The notes under the pieces: generated by a model
Database searches by the model: none
Told to the model about the DNA's origin: nothing
What the model saw: only the letters and a program-made list of their open reading frames with translations
Assembly: GCF_028640845.1 (NCBI RefSeq)
Contig: NC_080540.1
Location: 266,433,958-266,497,957 of the forward strand
Direction of reading: 5' to 3'
Length of the DNA: 64,000 bases
From: Ahaetulla prasina
Taxonomy: Eukaryota > Chordata > Lepidosauria > Squamata > Colubridae
Program-made: the position numbers and the translations under genes
In this document: positions 1 through 11,965 of the stretch, one piece after another
How the letters are laid out: each line of letters begins with the position of its first letter
Numbering within the stretch: position 1 is the first letter of the stretch

Positions 1-794
1 TAAAAGACTTGAAAGCATTTTGAACTGGTAACATTTCAGAGGATGGATATGTTTATAATACCTAACCATTAGGCAGCAGCCACCAAAAAACTCTAATGTC
101 AAAGACCCCTTAAATGTGTGTGTGTGCAAGTTGAATTACAACATCTGTGCCAAGATTAACAAATGTGACCCTCAAGAGGCCATTATTTCATTGATTTACT
201 TACTGGGGGCTTAACCTAAAATGTCTTTAGTATATATTTGAGACAAATTGTTTCCAAACTCTGCTAGGTCTTTCAGGAAATGCACTTTTTTTTTCTTACA
301 TGCATACAGTGACAATTTTTCAAAAGAGCAGTTTTAAATTAGTTTGCACAGTATTTTAGACTATGCAATATTTTTCTTAGACTGATTGTATAGACAGCAC
401 AGATATACACAATATCAGTGATCATTTCTTCAACTGCAAGTTTAAGTACAAAACAGCTTCAGAAACCAAGCAATCAAAATTGCCTCTTATATTGCAGGAG
501 CTTCAAATTTCCTTCACGGTAATAAAACTATTTATTAAATGTAGTTCCTGTCCAAGACTATATCTTTTTGTTCTACAACAATACGCAGAGATATGCAGGA
601 ATCAGTCCTATTTAGCTTAACGATATTCTGAATAAACATGAGATTTATATATTTATTAATTAGATTTATATTCTGTCTTTCTTGTATAAGCTCAGGACAA
701 TGTAGATAGTTCTCCGTTCTCCAGTTTTTCTCCAGAGTCACTTGCTAGTGAGACAGATGCACTGATAGCAACTTATCCAACATCATCTAGAGCA
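1..794. other. AT-rich intronic sequence, nothing recognised
   Basis: This stretch should lie inside XRCC4 intron 3, because coding exon 3 is at 20152-20342 on the - strand and exon 4 was not seen. Only short chance open frames, a small TG run near 115-126 and homopolymer runs are visible. Confidence 0.5.
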
Positions 795-906
795 CAGGGG
801 TCAAACTCACGTCAAGTTGATGTCACGTGACATTTCACGACATTTTTCCCAGTCATAGAGCGAGGCCTGCACATCCAGCCCGCAGGCCACCAGTTTGACA
901 CCCCTG
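795..906. mobile_element. Short hAT-like MITE
   Basis: The segment begins CAGGGGTCAAACTC and ends AGTTTGACACCCCTG, so the ends are inverted repeats of the CAGGGG type used by hAT transposons. It is about 112 bp with no coding capacity. The flanks share CTAGAG but slightly out of register, so the 8-bp target duplication is not clean. It resembles the 60678-60919 element at both ends. Confidence 0.7.
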
Positions 907-2108
907 AACTAGAGAGTTTCCACAACTGTGGATGGACCTGAATCTGGATCTTCATTTTAAAAACTATACTGTATTGGCTCTGGATTGCTTGTGTTTATGG
1001 CGATTCTGCTGGGGCGTGGAATGTATTTTTATAGAATAGCCATAAAAATCCTAATTCTGATTAGAAGACCTCATTAGGTAAGTAAAACTGGAATGTGAAA
1101 AATCTCTTCAATACGAACTTTCATACTCACTGAAATTATAACATTTTCTATTACAGCAGAAGCTAAAAGTGTTGATGTGTTTAGTGATCCACAATCAAAG
1201 CGCAAAAGTAATACAACCATATGTACAAATGCATCCTCTAGGGAAAAAATTATTTGAGACTGAAGGTGCAAAGGCTTCAAATAAAGATTGGAACTATAGG
1301 TAAAGGAATACACATACTATACCATTGTAATTAACCTTTAATATTGACGATGAGCACTGAGTTCAGAAACATAGATATACGAAGTCAGTCAACAGGTATA
1401 CTTTGCTAATTATACCTTTAAACAAAAGATATAAACAAATATTTTCACCGGAAGATCACCACATTAATGCAAAATAGAAATTTATTGGTACAAATTTATC
1501 TATAAGTAATAAAATACAGAATATTAATCTAAACACAAAACACAACTTGTATTTTTTTCTTTAATATAGTAATTGTTCTGGAATTTTCAGTAGAATTTTG
1601 CCTTTTCTGTAACCTACCCAGTGAAACTTGATCTAGCAGCGCCCTACCATTCTTTAGCCTTCCAAAGGCCATAAGGGTTGACTTTTTCTCCAGTTACTAG
1701 CTAGGAAGGATTGGAAAGATAGGGGATTATATAGCTTGATGGATTAGAATGAATAGAATCATCAATCCAATCTATAAATGATGGGTTATAGGACCTGATT
1801 TTCTTAATTTTCTTAATTTTGGTTTTATTATTGTTGTGAACCTTCTAGAGCTGTGTGGGTGGCCATATAAATATTGTAAATAAATAAATTGGGAAGCATC
1901 TTCAGCCATTTGCTTTCTAAGATTGATGGGTTTCTGTGATTGCTTATATCATCTCATGGAAATAATTTTCTGAGAACACCCATGTTACTTCTCCAAATTC
2001 CACTGGTCCAAATTTTGAGAGTCCTGCTTTGGACTAATAATAAATACCACCAGATAAAAATATTAGAAAAAGAAAACTAGGCGTACATCACAATCCTTTG
2101 TGTATCTA
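907..2108. other. Intronic sequence with a possible degraded LINE tail
   Basis: Mostly unique AT-rich DNA. Around 1830-1893 a stretch reading like GTGAACC...GGCCATATAAATA followed by AAATAAATAAA resembles the 3' tail of CR1/L2-group LINEs on the + strand, but it is too decayed to be sure. Confidence 0.35.
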
Positions 2109-2644
2109 TAGGTAGTCCTCAACCTAGGACCATTTGCTGTCAGCCCAGCACCCCATTGATCTTCTGATTGCAATCTTGTACTTGAAAACTAGTTCTCATT
2201 TACAACTAGTTGCAGCACCCTATAATTGTCATTTTCAACCTTCACTGGCAGGTTCCCCATAAAATCAATGGGTAAGCCAGCAGCAAAGTCACTGGGTTAA
2301 GTCTCCCCTCCACACACCCTTCTCCAGCCCCTCTATGCTCACATTGTGTCAGTTTTTTGCAACTTCTTTGCACATCCTCGCACCCTCCCTGATCTTTCCC
2401 TGAAACCCTTCAATACCTCCCCCACTTGTCAACAGCCACTTACCTACCTGCTGACTTTAAACTTGCAATTTTCTGTCAGCTTCCCCACTGACTTTGGTTG
2501 TAAGAAGCCAGCAGGAAGTTGCCTTGTCTAATGTCCATGACAGAACTGCAGAGATTGCCATGATTAAATGAAGCTGTATGACCACATTGCTTAGTGACAG
2601 AAATTCCAGTCTCAATTACTGTTGTAAATTGAGGACAACTTGTA
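2109..2644. mobile_element. Mariner-like palindromic MITE, divergent copy
   Basis: The left end reads TAGGTAGTCCTCAACC and the right end reads TTGAGGACAACTTGTA, giving imperfect terminal inverted repeats next to TA. The interior contains the CTTAGTGACAGAAATTCC motif seen in the related copies at 18782-19184, 43590-43965 and about 63095-63464. It is non-coding and about 536 bp. The TA target suggests a Tc1/mariner-type non-autonomous element. Confidence 0.6.
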
Positions 2645-2746
2645 CAATTTTTACACATGGCTTATTCCCCAAGTAGGACATACAGTACTGCAAACTTAAT
2701 CTGCAATACAAAGCATTAAAACCAAGTCACCTCCACATTTTAAATT

Positions 2747-2782
2747 CCACCAAAACCACATGAAACCACCAAAACCACATGA
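2747..2782. repeat. 19-bp tandem duplication
   Basis: The unit CCACCAAAACCACATGAAA occurs and is followed directly by a second copy that matches to CCACCAAAACCACATGA. It looks like a small replication-slippage duplication. Confidence 0.8.
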
Positions 2783-3522
2783 TCATTCTCAGATTAAAGG
2801 AGTTTTCCTAGTAACAAGGCTTTCTTAAGTCCAGAGAAGCCATTGAAAAATAATTCCACATTCATCTTTTTCCCAATAAAAAACTCTTCTGAAATCATAG
2901 GATAAATTTATAGTAAAAAAATGAACACAAGATCTTTTTTAAAAAGTTAACTGACCTAACGTGATAAATAAATTGCTACATATTAGTCAAGGGAAAGTAC
3001 TCAATATTGTGTTTCCTGGGATACTGCTTTGCAATATTAATTACTATCAATAATACTTGAGAGATTTGGCCCACAAATTAAGTGTTCTGTCAACATATTC
3101 TATCACTTCCACAATAAAAGCTGGGATAAAACTCATAGTTGTCGTCACATAAAGCTATATTTCTGAATAGAATCTTAAGGGCTTGTTCTACTTGATCATG
3201 TGATTATAGTCAATGGAAGAACCAAAATCTTTGTAGTTGTACATTATCAACACTAGGTAGGGAAAAGTATAAAATGATCTACTTTTATGTCATACTGACA
3301 AGTGATAAAACAGAACCAGATTGGGATTTCTTGTTTAATCTATTTTTCAGGTCTGCAAAGTACAGAAGCCTTGCAAGTTCAGCTATATCCTTTGGAATTT
3401 GAGTGGGGAAGTAAACTCAACACATTTACTGAATTCAGCTCCAACTTGATCCAGTGGCCTGGGTTCGTGTTTAACTGATACTGTTTCTCATGTGCCAAGC
3501 TTTTCCCAACTGATTATTAACA
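2783..3522. other. Intronic sequence, nothing recognised
   Basis: AT-rich, without repeat ends or coding signal that I can recognise. Confidence 0.45.
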
Positions 3523-3530
3523 GTTAGAAG

Positions 3531-3667
3531 CAGTGGTGGGATTCAGCCAGTTCGCACCACTTCGGGAGAACCGGTTGTTAGCTTTCTGAGCAGTTTGGCA
3601 AACTGGTTGTTGGAAGAAATCATTAGGGCAGAGAACCGGTTGTTAAATTACTTGAATCCCACCACTG
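3531..3667. mobile_element. 137-bp hAT MITE with perfect 8-bp target duplication
   Basis: The element starts CAGTGGTGGGATTCA and ends TGAATCCCACCACTG, a perfect 15-bp terminal inverted repeat. It is flanked by the 8-bp duplication GTTAGAAG at 3523-3530 and 3668-3675. CAGTGG termini and 8-bp duplications are hallmarks of hAT transposition. The interior carries two AACCGGTTGTTA-like motifs and no coding frame. A second copy of the same 137-bp length sits in the opposite orientation at 34793-34929. Confidence 0.92.
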
Positions 3668-3675
3668 GTTAGAAG

Positions 3676-5437
3676 CCTTCACACAGTGATTCAACGAAAC
3701 AGCTTTGGTAAGTTATTGGTAACTCTTTGAAAAAGGGAGTTACCAAAAAAAATCCAACAATAGTCAAATATTATCTGGAAGCTATACTGATAGTAAGTCC
3801 TGATTTGGCCCATTTCATAAGAAGCTAGCAACAAGTTGCTTTTAGAGAACAGTTGACACCTGTGCAATGTAATTCTAACAGAACAAGTCAGGCTATTTGC
3901 TTTTAACCTTGTCATAATTACCCCTCCCACTGTATTCTGAATCGTAAGAGAAATTTTGTATGGTAAACTTCTTTCCCAAACGGGAATAGTTGTGCATGGC
4001 TAAATTTGTTCAGTCAAGAGCCTATAACCACAATCCTTCATTATAGTATATGTTCTTCCAGATTTCACTCAGGGAGCACCTTTCTTGAAGATGGAAAAGG
4101 ATCATGTCTCTGGTTGGCTCAGAAAAGAGATGTTGTCGACCCTGAAGCTGACATATGTGTAGCCATGTTTTATTGTAGTCATTTCCTATTCTTTTTCTGT
4201 AAGGGGATCTATTTCAGGGACTTATTACTTGGAAACTTGACAGGTATCTGGTGCAATCCCTGTTTAGTATGCCTGTATGAGCATACTGTACTGGTTAAAG
4301 CAGAATAATTTAACCCGTTATTAAATTATCTATTCTCAATCTTCAATAAAGCACTCTCATTTTCATTTTGTGACCATGCCAGAAGCTAAATTGTTTTTTA
4401 ATTTGAATTGATTCCTATTTTTTTAAAAAAAATACATTCCAGCATGTGTACTATTTCCCCATGTGTTACAAAGGCTTAATATCAGGGAAATTAAAGGGTA
4501 GTATTATAATACCACTTTTCCTTTTTATTACTAATACAATCTGATAATGATATCATAAATAGGTAATGAAATAAAAACAAACACATGCAGACAAACCTAA
4601 GTAAAAGCTATTCTCTATGTGCAACTTTCATATTTATAGTTTACAATTTAATACGTAGGTTCTCTCAGTTTCCACAGCAATACATAGTCTGTTTACTAAA
4701 CATTACAATCTAGGAACGTTTAGACTTTTTTTTTCCTTCAGAGAGAAGCCAAAAGTTAACACAAAGGGCTAAATGCATGAAGAATTAGTGAGTTCCAAAA
4801 TGAACTTCAGCCAATCCCACAGACTTTTAGGACCAAAGAGCTGAACTACAGCTGTTTTAACTTAATGTAGGTTATTGCTTAGCAAACACCCATTACTATT
4901 TTCCTACTTTAAAAAATGGAAGAAACGTTTATATGGATTTCCCTCAATGGGGAGAAAATCAATTTAAATATATAAATATGTATAGCATACAGTAGATTTT
5001 TAGAATTCTCCTGCTCAGTTGAAAAATGTTGGTTCGGGAAGAGCAACAGAAGCAGTTGTTCAATCAATTTGGAGGAGGAAATGAAAACAAAGATTTTTAT
5101 GGGGCTCAGTCTGTTTGATAAATGTGTCACACATTTCAGCTCAAAGAACTGTCTTGGGGTTTGGCCTTGATTCTACTTTTAACAACAGTACAATGTACTC
5201 CAGGGCAAGACCCAGGGCCTGGGCCTTTGTTATAATAAGGCACATGGTTCCTTCTGTTTGTGTTTAAAACTGTCACAATCCTTTACTGCTTTACCAATTA
5301 TAGCAATTCAATGTCATGCTCTTTTTTCTTTTGGTCTTCTGTTTCCCACTGTTGATAAGGTGTACCTGGATTGGATCTATGCAACCCAGCCAATGGCCAC
5401 AAGTCTTTCCGCCAAGGCTATACACTGTCACTTCTTC
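3676..5437. other. Intronic sequence, nothing recognised
   Basis: No repeat family or exon was recognised. A 100-codon frame at 4006-4308 (+) has no recognisable domain, no splice context and ordinary AT-rich composition, so I treat it as chance. Confidence 0.45.
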
Positions 5438-6121
5438 CTTTTCTTCCTTCTTTCCTCCCTCCCTCGCTCCCTCCTTCTCTCCCTCCCTTCCTTCCCTCCC
5501 TCCCTCCCTCCTTTCCACTCTCTCTTTCTCCCTTCCTTCCTCCTCCCTCTCTCCCTCCTTCCCAGTCTCTCTTCCTCTCTCCCTCCCTTTTCTTTCCTCC
5601 CTCCCTTTCCTCTTTCCATGCCTTCATCCCTCCTTCCCACTCTCACTTCCTCCCTTTCTTCCTTCTTTCCTCCCTCCCTTCCTCCTCTCCCTCCCTCCCT
5701 TTCCTTTCTCTCTTTCTCCCTTCCTTCCTCCTTCCTCTCTCCTTCCCAGTCTCTTCCTCTCTCCCTCCTTCCTTCCTCCCTCTCTCCCTTCCTTCCTCCT
5801 TCCTCTCTCACTTCCTCCCTTTCTTCCTTCTTTCCTCCCTCCCTTCCTCCTCTCCCTCCCTCCCTTTCCTTTCTCTCTTTCTCCCTTCCTTCCTCCTTCC
5901 TCTCTCCCTCCTTCCCAGTCTCTCTTCCTCTCTCCCTCCCTTCCTTCCCTCCCTCTATCCCTTCATCCCTCCTTCCCACTCTCACTTCCTTCCTTCCTCC
6001 CTTCCTTCCTTCTTTCCTCCCTCCCTCCCTCCCTTTTCTTTCCTCCCTTCCTTCCCTCCCTCTCTCCATCCCTTCATCCCTCCTTCCCACTCTCACTTCC
6101 TCCCTCCCTCCCTTCTTTTCC
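5438..6121 (+). repeat. 680-bp polypyrimidine tract with higher-order duplication
   Basis: The + strand is almost pure C and T, built from CCTT, CCCT and CTCT units. Higher-order structure is visible: the stretch starting TCACTTCCTCCCTTTCTTCC at 5643 recurs at 5808 (period 165 bp, over roughly 100 bp), and the string CATCCCTCCTTCCCACTCTC recurs near 5625, 5968 and 6072. Long Ser/Leu/Pro- or Glu/Arg/Gly-rich frames on both strands here are low-complexity artefacts. The tract abuts a CR1 3' end at 6122. Confidence 0.93.
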
Positions 6122-6412
6122 CTGGCCTACGTCAAGTGCCTGATCTTCGGACCTTCCGTCGTGAGCTAAAAACATACTTATTTACTCAAGCGGGACTGGC
6201 ATAATAGTTTGATTTTACATTGGGGTTTTATTAATATTCTTAAATATTTTAAATTTAAATTTTAATTATTAGCCGTTTTTGTAATTTTGCTGTTTTAATT
6301 TGTTTTAATTGTACATATCTTGTATTTTATTTTTGGCTGTACACCGCCCTGAGTCCTTCGGGAGAAGGGCGGTATAAAAATTTAATAAATAATAAATAAT
6401 AATAATAATACA
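6122..6412 (+). mobile_element. CR1-group LINE, 3' end only
   Basis: The reading LPDLRTFRRELKT-like (here VPDLRTFRRELKTYLF) followed by QAGLA is the C-terminal end of the CR1 ORF2 that also ends the copies at 13592, 29283 and 56895. The 3' UTR ends with the hallmark GCCCTGAGTCCTTCGGGAGA and a GGGCGGTATAAA stem, then (AATAAT)n. Only the last approximately 290 bp remain. The 5' truncation point coincides with the polypyrimidine tract. Confidence 0.88.
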
Positions 6413-6711
6413 TGCCACTCTCCAAATCATGTACAGCCTTCTTGTGATGCTTTGGACAGCATCATCAGAAGGGCATACACGAGCTGGAAAACAGAACATG
6501 TGATTCAGAGAAAGGTGGGTGTGGCTTTCTAGTGAGGTATCAGAAGATCTCAAAACATTGTGAGAAGAGCGTGCATAGCATCATGAAGAAGGCCTGGTGT
6601 AGCCAGCATCTGCCTCATAGGACCAAGTTGAGCATGCCTTGTCAGCAGTGGAAGGAAGAAGACAGTGAAAGTCAACTGGGCCCTGTGGAGCACAGGGTGG
6701 TATGCACAATG

Positions 6712-7195
6712 CAAATTATTTATTTATTAATTAAATTTCTTGGCTACACATCTTACCATGGGGTAACAACTCTGGGTGACTTACAATATTAAAAAGATAA
6801 AACTGTACAAATAAAATACTACAAAAATACAATACAGAACCCTAGATAAAGGATGGGGAAGGTGGGTGTAACATGATAGGGGCGGAGGTGGGATTTGTTA
6901 TTAATCTTTCAAACACCTTTAATGTGAACCACCACCACCCTATGGATCCCCAAGCCAACTGGAAGAGCTAGGTCTTTAAGGTCTTCTGGGCAGCAACAGC
7001 ATCACCCGGGTCACCAGGAATGGAAATATAGAGTATCATCCATGTATTGCAGATATCTCAATCCATGGTGACAGATGATCTCATCTACCAGCTTCAAATA
7101 GATGTTTCAAAACGAGTCAAGAGAGTAGGAGCCCTGCAGCACACCACAAAATAACTGTGGGCTGGATCTTTCCCTATTAACATCAATTGGGACCG
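6712..7195 (-). mobile_element. Decayed L2/CR1-like LINE fragment
   Basis: On the - strand the sequence reads SSPQLFCGVLQGS followed, with frame breaks, by GLRYLQYMDDT. This corresponds to the reverse-transcriptase motifs GVPQGS and YxDD. A TTTATTTATTAATTAAATTTC run at 6717-6738 looks like its 3' tail. It has many stops and belongs to the same older family as 22010-22900 and 38050-39556. Confidence 0.65.
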
Positions 7196-9452
7196 GCCTT
7201 GGACAATATTGTATGATTCTGCATACAACATGTACATAATTAATAACTATTACATAATATAAGGAATCAATTATATTGAACGAAATAACATGAAATAACA
7301 TACCAAATTTAAATTCTCAAATTTTGACACGTAAAAAAATGACATTGAAAACTTATTCTACTGAGTTTTTCATTGCCATACTTAACAAAACCGTGTATCC
7401 TGCAGAGAATTTGCCTTCTCAGACTGTAAGTCTTGCATTATCATGGGAAAACCAAGAACAAAACATCTCATTTTCTAGACAAAAATGTGAAATCCAATAA
7501 ACATTTTCATTATAAGTTTAATCTTAACTGTTCTTCTGCATTTAGTAAGCACATACGAACTTTCACTAAATTAAATGAATTATACATGAAGCACAATTTT
7601 AGACTACATTATTTGTTTATGTTTTCTGTTTTTGCCATATCAACCTGAAGGTTATCTACTAGAAGATAATACTATTGTGTGATATTATTGAGGGACTTGT
7701 TTTAAAAAACAAAAACTAGGGCAAAGTCATAATGAAAAATAATCCCAAATGAAATGCAAAGGCAAAAAATATTTACATAATTTGAACTTAAAATTACATC
7801 CAGTTCTCATATGTAGCTACAACAGTGAAAATCCCATCTTACTTTCCACAAATTGTTTCTTGTTACTACTTTTAAATCTATAGTTTACCCAGGAACAACA
7901 TGTCAGAGCTGTAAATATCTTTTGTACTGCAATGTTCCTGGTTCAGGAAGGTCAAACACAGTTCAAAAGACTTCTACTCTTATTAATAGTAAATATAGAA
8001 AGAAATGTGCTATAATAAAAATGTTTCCCATAGGAAGCTATTATGCGTATCTGCACAATTATTAATGAAAGTTGCACATATTATATTCTATACTATCAGA
8101 TAGAAATCTAATTTTTTATTGGAATATATGAAATACAACAACTGTGCATTATTTTCGTTAATGAAATGATTGGCCAAGGACCTTTGTCAATTACGAATTT
8201 TTTTCACACACACCCCCATCAATAATTGATTTAAAAAGTCTTTATTTTAACAGTCATTTTCAACTTGGGAGGTATCCTTTGTGTGGTAGGGGAGATTTTA
8301 GCCAGGTACTTTTCTGTTCTCACTTGCACAGGAAAAGCATAATGAAAGTTTATACCAGAAGGATGTGAGAAATGAAGAGGTGAACAAAGACCAGCATTAA
8401 ATCTATATAGACACTCAAGGGAAAAATTGCTTTTTTAATTTTTTTCTCAATTGTTTTAATACTTTAATTATTTTCCAAGCTTTAAAAACTGACACAAGTT
8501 AAGTCCTTTTTCCTTTAAATGTCTTTAGCAGACTCACACTGTCATTTACAAAGTGATTAGGTGAAGTCTGAAGAAACTATATATTTTATTTTCATTTTGG
8601 TACTGTACCTACTACATACTTCTCCTCTTTGCTGTCCTAGGAGGTGGCCTTGATGAAAGTCCATTGTTCCCAAAACTAAACACATGTGTTTCCAGATAGC
8701 ATAAATAGGCTGCAATTTGATGAACATATGCAGCACTGGAACAATGCCAAACACAAACCTTTGTGCTTAAAATGTTATAGAAATACTGTCTGGCACGCCT
8801 GATTTTAATTACATGGCAATTAAAATCCACAAGCTTTCGATATCCCTGTCATGGTTATCATCACTATTCTAAAAGCAGCACTATTCCTATAGGTCAAAGT
8901 GCAAACTATAGTACAAAAAATATGATTCATGTAAAGCTGGGGAAAATACAGCTCTTCCTCTGGTTGTAGATGACTATGACTTTTTTTTTTGCCTAGTTGT
9001 GATCAAGCATTTTAAAATGATTACTTAACAAGGAAAACAATGCCTTCATATTTTCTTTTTGTTTAGATTTTGGCTCTTTAATTCTACAGTAAAAGTAAAT
9101 GCCTCAGCAGTCATAATATTATACCAAGGCTATGACTTAACTATACCAATGCTGTGTCATGAAAGTCTTAACAAGAGTCAAACATGGGTGAAGAGTGGGT
9201 GTATGTGTGTGAGTGAATGGGAGGCTCAGATGTAGCAATGCAATAATAAAATCAGAGAACAGCCATACTAAATGACAACATATTAACACCAGAATTCATA
9301 AAAAGTTAATAATCTACATCAATTTCACAGATGGGAGACCCACAGATGATAATACTGTCATGCACCAGCCATGAACAAATGCCATGTTGTGCATCAAACA
9401 TGGAACAAGGCTACACATATTCCCTTTACCATATTAATGCCTGCATGTACAT
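7196..9452. other. Intronic sequence, nothing recognised
   Basis: AT-rich, with chance frames of up to about 72 codons and no splice-compatible coding pattern. XRCC4 exon 4 was looked for here and across 1-20151 and not identified. Confidence 0.45.
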
Positions 9453-9568
9453 CAAAGGTCAAGAACTATGGCCCCTTTACGATTTGTGGACTTCAACTCC
9501 CATGCTGGCTCAGTAATTATGGGAGTTGAATTCCACAAGTCATAAAAGGGCCATAGTTCCCCTTCCTT
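9453..9568. mobile_element. Foldback MITE with 8-bp target duplication
   Basis: An arm reading AACTATGGCCCCTTTACG at 9464 is answered by its near-perfect inverse ending GGGCCATAGTT at 9558. The arms are about 39 bp with a few mismatches around a 17-bp loop. ATGTACAT flanks the block at 9445-9452 and 9569-9576. The GGACTTCAACTCCCA core is shared with fragments at 55070 and 55319. The 8-bp duplication suggests hAT mobilisation; the duplicated octamer is itself palindromic, which slightly weakens that evidence. Confidence 0.75.
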
Positions 9569-10403
9569 ATGTACATGAGCAGAAGACTTTTCTGACATCT
9601 TCTGCTTCTCATAAGAAACCAGCCCAGGAAGGGGATGAGCAGATCCCAGAGATTAGAGCTCTCAGTGTCTTCATAAGGCTTTACCCTCAGGCTTTCACAA
9701 TAAACCATTTAAATGCTTACATTTAAATCTAAACAACATTTATCTCATTTTCCTGTTAGCTGCTATGAAACAAGTCAAAAATATTAATTCTTTCCATATT
9801 ATTTTATACATTTTTATGAAGAGTATGAATCAGGTTTTCTAGTTTAGATTCCATGTATCCAGAGTGACAAATATTTAGTAAATGACTTGGCTGGAAATAC
9901 TTTTTCCATGCCAGGTAAGTCAAAATGCTAGAACCACCTTTAAACATAAATCTAACACAGCAGCTATTATCAAAAGGCTCATCCAATGCTAAAAAGGAGG
10001 CTAGATTTCATAGTTAGGAATCACTGATAGGAGATAGCTTTCTAAATAATTTAAATAAATGCACAAAACTTGTTCTTTCCCAGGAAATGATGTTAAGTGG
10101 GGAAAAATTGTCGCAACTGCAGATGTTTTTGATATGTCAGAGAAAAGCCACAGGACTTTAAACGATACATGTTCCTTTCATTTGAGACAGTTCTGCTTTC
10201 AAATAGGCTTTTCAACCATGATTTATTTATTAGAGCTAATAAACTTACAATTTACTGTTCAGAATACTTTTCTTGTAATTTGTATTATGGCAATAGGTAT
10301 ATTATCAGTACCTACGGTAATTATATGGTACTGTATTGTATGCAATGAAACCTGGATTTAAGTTAGGGCGATGCAAAATATCATTTATTGTGAAAAATGC
10401 ATT

Positions 10404-10459
10404 AGTTTGCTTTCTGCCTCATTAACAGACAAGTTTGCTTTCTGCCTCATTAACAGACA
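10404..10459. repeat. 28-bp perfect tandem duplication
   Basis: The unit beginning AGTTTGCTTTCTGCCTCATT (28 bp) occurs twice in direct succession at 10404-10431 and 10432-10459 without mismatch. Absence of divergence suggests a recent slippage event. Confidence 0.93.
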
Positions 10460-10595
10460 TGAATCACAGCTTTCTATTTATTTTTTATAATTGTGCAAAT
10501 GACTTTTCCATAGTAGAAGTAACATAGATACCAGCATACACACAGTAGGCTGGAGATGCTGGAACAATATATGCATTTTTCAACAATACTATCAC

Positions 10596-11000
10596 TTTTC
10601 TTTGAATCTCCCCGCCTGAGCCAGCAGAAACGAGCTGACAGCTCCTGCCTCCAGCCGCACAGAAATCTAAGCGGCTCTTCTGGCGCGCCTCAGGGCAAGC
10701 CTGTGAGCGCAACCAGGAAGATGCTGCCAAAGGCAGAAATCGGCTTGTAAAGCCGACAGCGGTATCGGGATCAAGTACCTTCTCGCTGTTTGTTTAAAAG
10801 AAAGATTGAAATGCTGTTGAAAGAGAAAATTCTCAAACAGAGCAAAGCGAGGCAATCTGACACCTCCAGTCTCCAGCAGGACCGAGTCGAAAAGCTGGTG
10901 ACAGACAGGAGGCGGGGACAATGAGGATAAAGATTATAGCAGACTCAGTCCAATCGGATTCGAGAAGAGGAAACTCTGACCTGATGGCCATTTCCCCCGA
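10596..11000. other. GC- and CpG-enriched block of unknown nature
   Basis: In otherwise AT-rich intronic DNA this block is GC-rich with many CpGs (for example GGCGCGCC near 10681, ACCGAGTCGAA near 10882, CCCCCGACATGG near 10995). Frames of 60-85 codons exist on both strands but none resembles a known protein. It could be an unrecognised repeat, a CpG-rich regulatory element or an alternative promoter. From about 11010 the sequence reads like the 3' part of the MIR-like SINE (TTCTTGGCAAGATGTTTCAG). Confidence 0.4.
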
Positions 11001-11009
11001 CATGGAGAA

Positions 11010-11075
11010 TGCATGACCTTGCAATTTTCTTGGCAAGATGTTTCAGAAAAACCTTTGCCTCCTTTCTAAAAGTGA
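11010..11075 (-). mobile_element. Fragment of MIR-like tRNA SINE
   Basis: TTTTCTTGGCAAGATGTTTC followed by CTTTGCCTCCTTTCT matches the region seen in the fuller copy at 52180-52400 and, inverted, at 57130-57185. Only about 65 bp are preserved. Confidence 0.55.
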
Positions 11076-11955
11076 ACCTGATGCCTTAAGTATGACAGTA
11101 AACTGGCTCCCCACACTTTGTCTTCATATATGTGCTTTTTATATCCTTTAAGGAATTGGGAGGGATGAGATAACTACATATTAATAGGTATTTATAAGAT
11201 ATCCAGTAGGTCAAGATCTATGAAATTAATCTATAAACCTGTACGACAATTTATTTTAAGCATATTTGTGATGTGACTTATTTCTTCACTTTAAGCATCA
11301 GTTTATGTATAATGTTGTGAATAAACAGATGAAATTAAAAAGGTAATATTTTTCAGTATCTAAACCGAAACATTATTTGATAACTATCTTAAAGTCTATT
11401 TCTGTTACTTTAATCAGACTGAAAAGGAGTATGGTTTCATTTTTGATGCTGAAAAGATTTTAAAGAAATTGCTTTAACCTTAAGAAAATAACTGTATAAT
11501 TAACACAACAAAATTTCAGATAACAATAAAACAAACAGTTAACAAAATCAAAACGGTGTAAAAGCATTCTCAAACCCATTTTCTTGTTACTAATTTCACT
11601 GCTCAGTACCACGGTTTGTGCTAACTGCTGAAAAACAGAAGATGGCTATGAAGTCACACAATCATCCTTCCATAATACTAACTATAATAAATTTCAAATG
11701 AAGGGTAATCTATTCAAGAAAAATGAGCACCGATGTTTCAAAAGAAATGAGAAAAGCAATCTAATGGAAATTTTTGGCTTTCGAAATCTGGCAATAATAA
11801 CTTTTAAATACAATTTAAAAATTAGTGGTAGTTGTTCTTTTTGCACATCATGGCAAAATTATCCTTAAATACAAATTAATTGAACTAGTTCAGCTTCTAA
11901 TTACTTCAAAATACAAGTGCAGTATTCATAGCTTAAAGGATTATTTATATGTACC
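11076..11955. other. Intronic sequence, nothing recognised
   Basis: AT-rich and without recognisable repeat ends or coding signal. Confidence 0.45.
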
Positions 11956-11965
11956 TAATAACTTT

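Noticed and set aside
4006..4308. 100-codon frame
   Set aside because: Composition is ordinary for this AT-rich intron and no recognisable motif is present.
5258..6204. Several 220-300 codon frames on both strands
   Set aside because: They are translations of the C/T microsatellite tract (Ser/Leu/Pro or Glu/Arg/Gly repeats) with no start context or domain.
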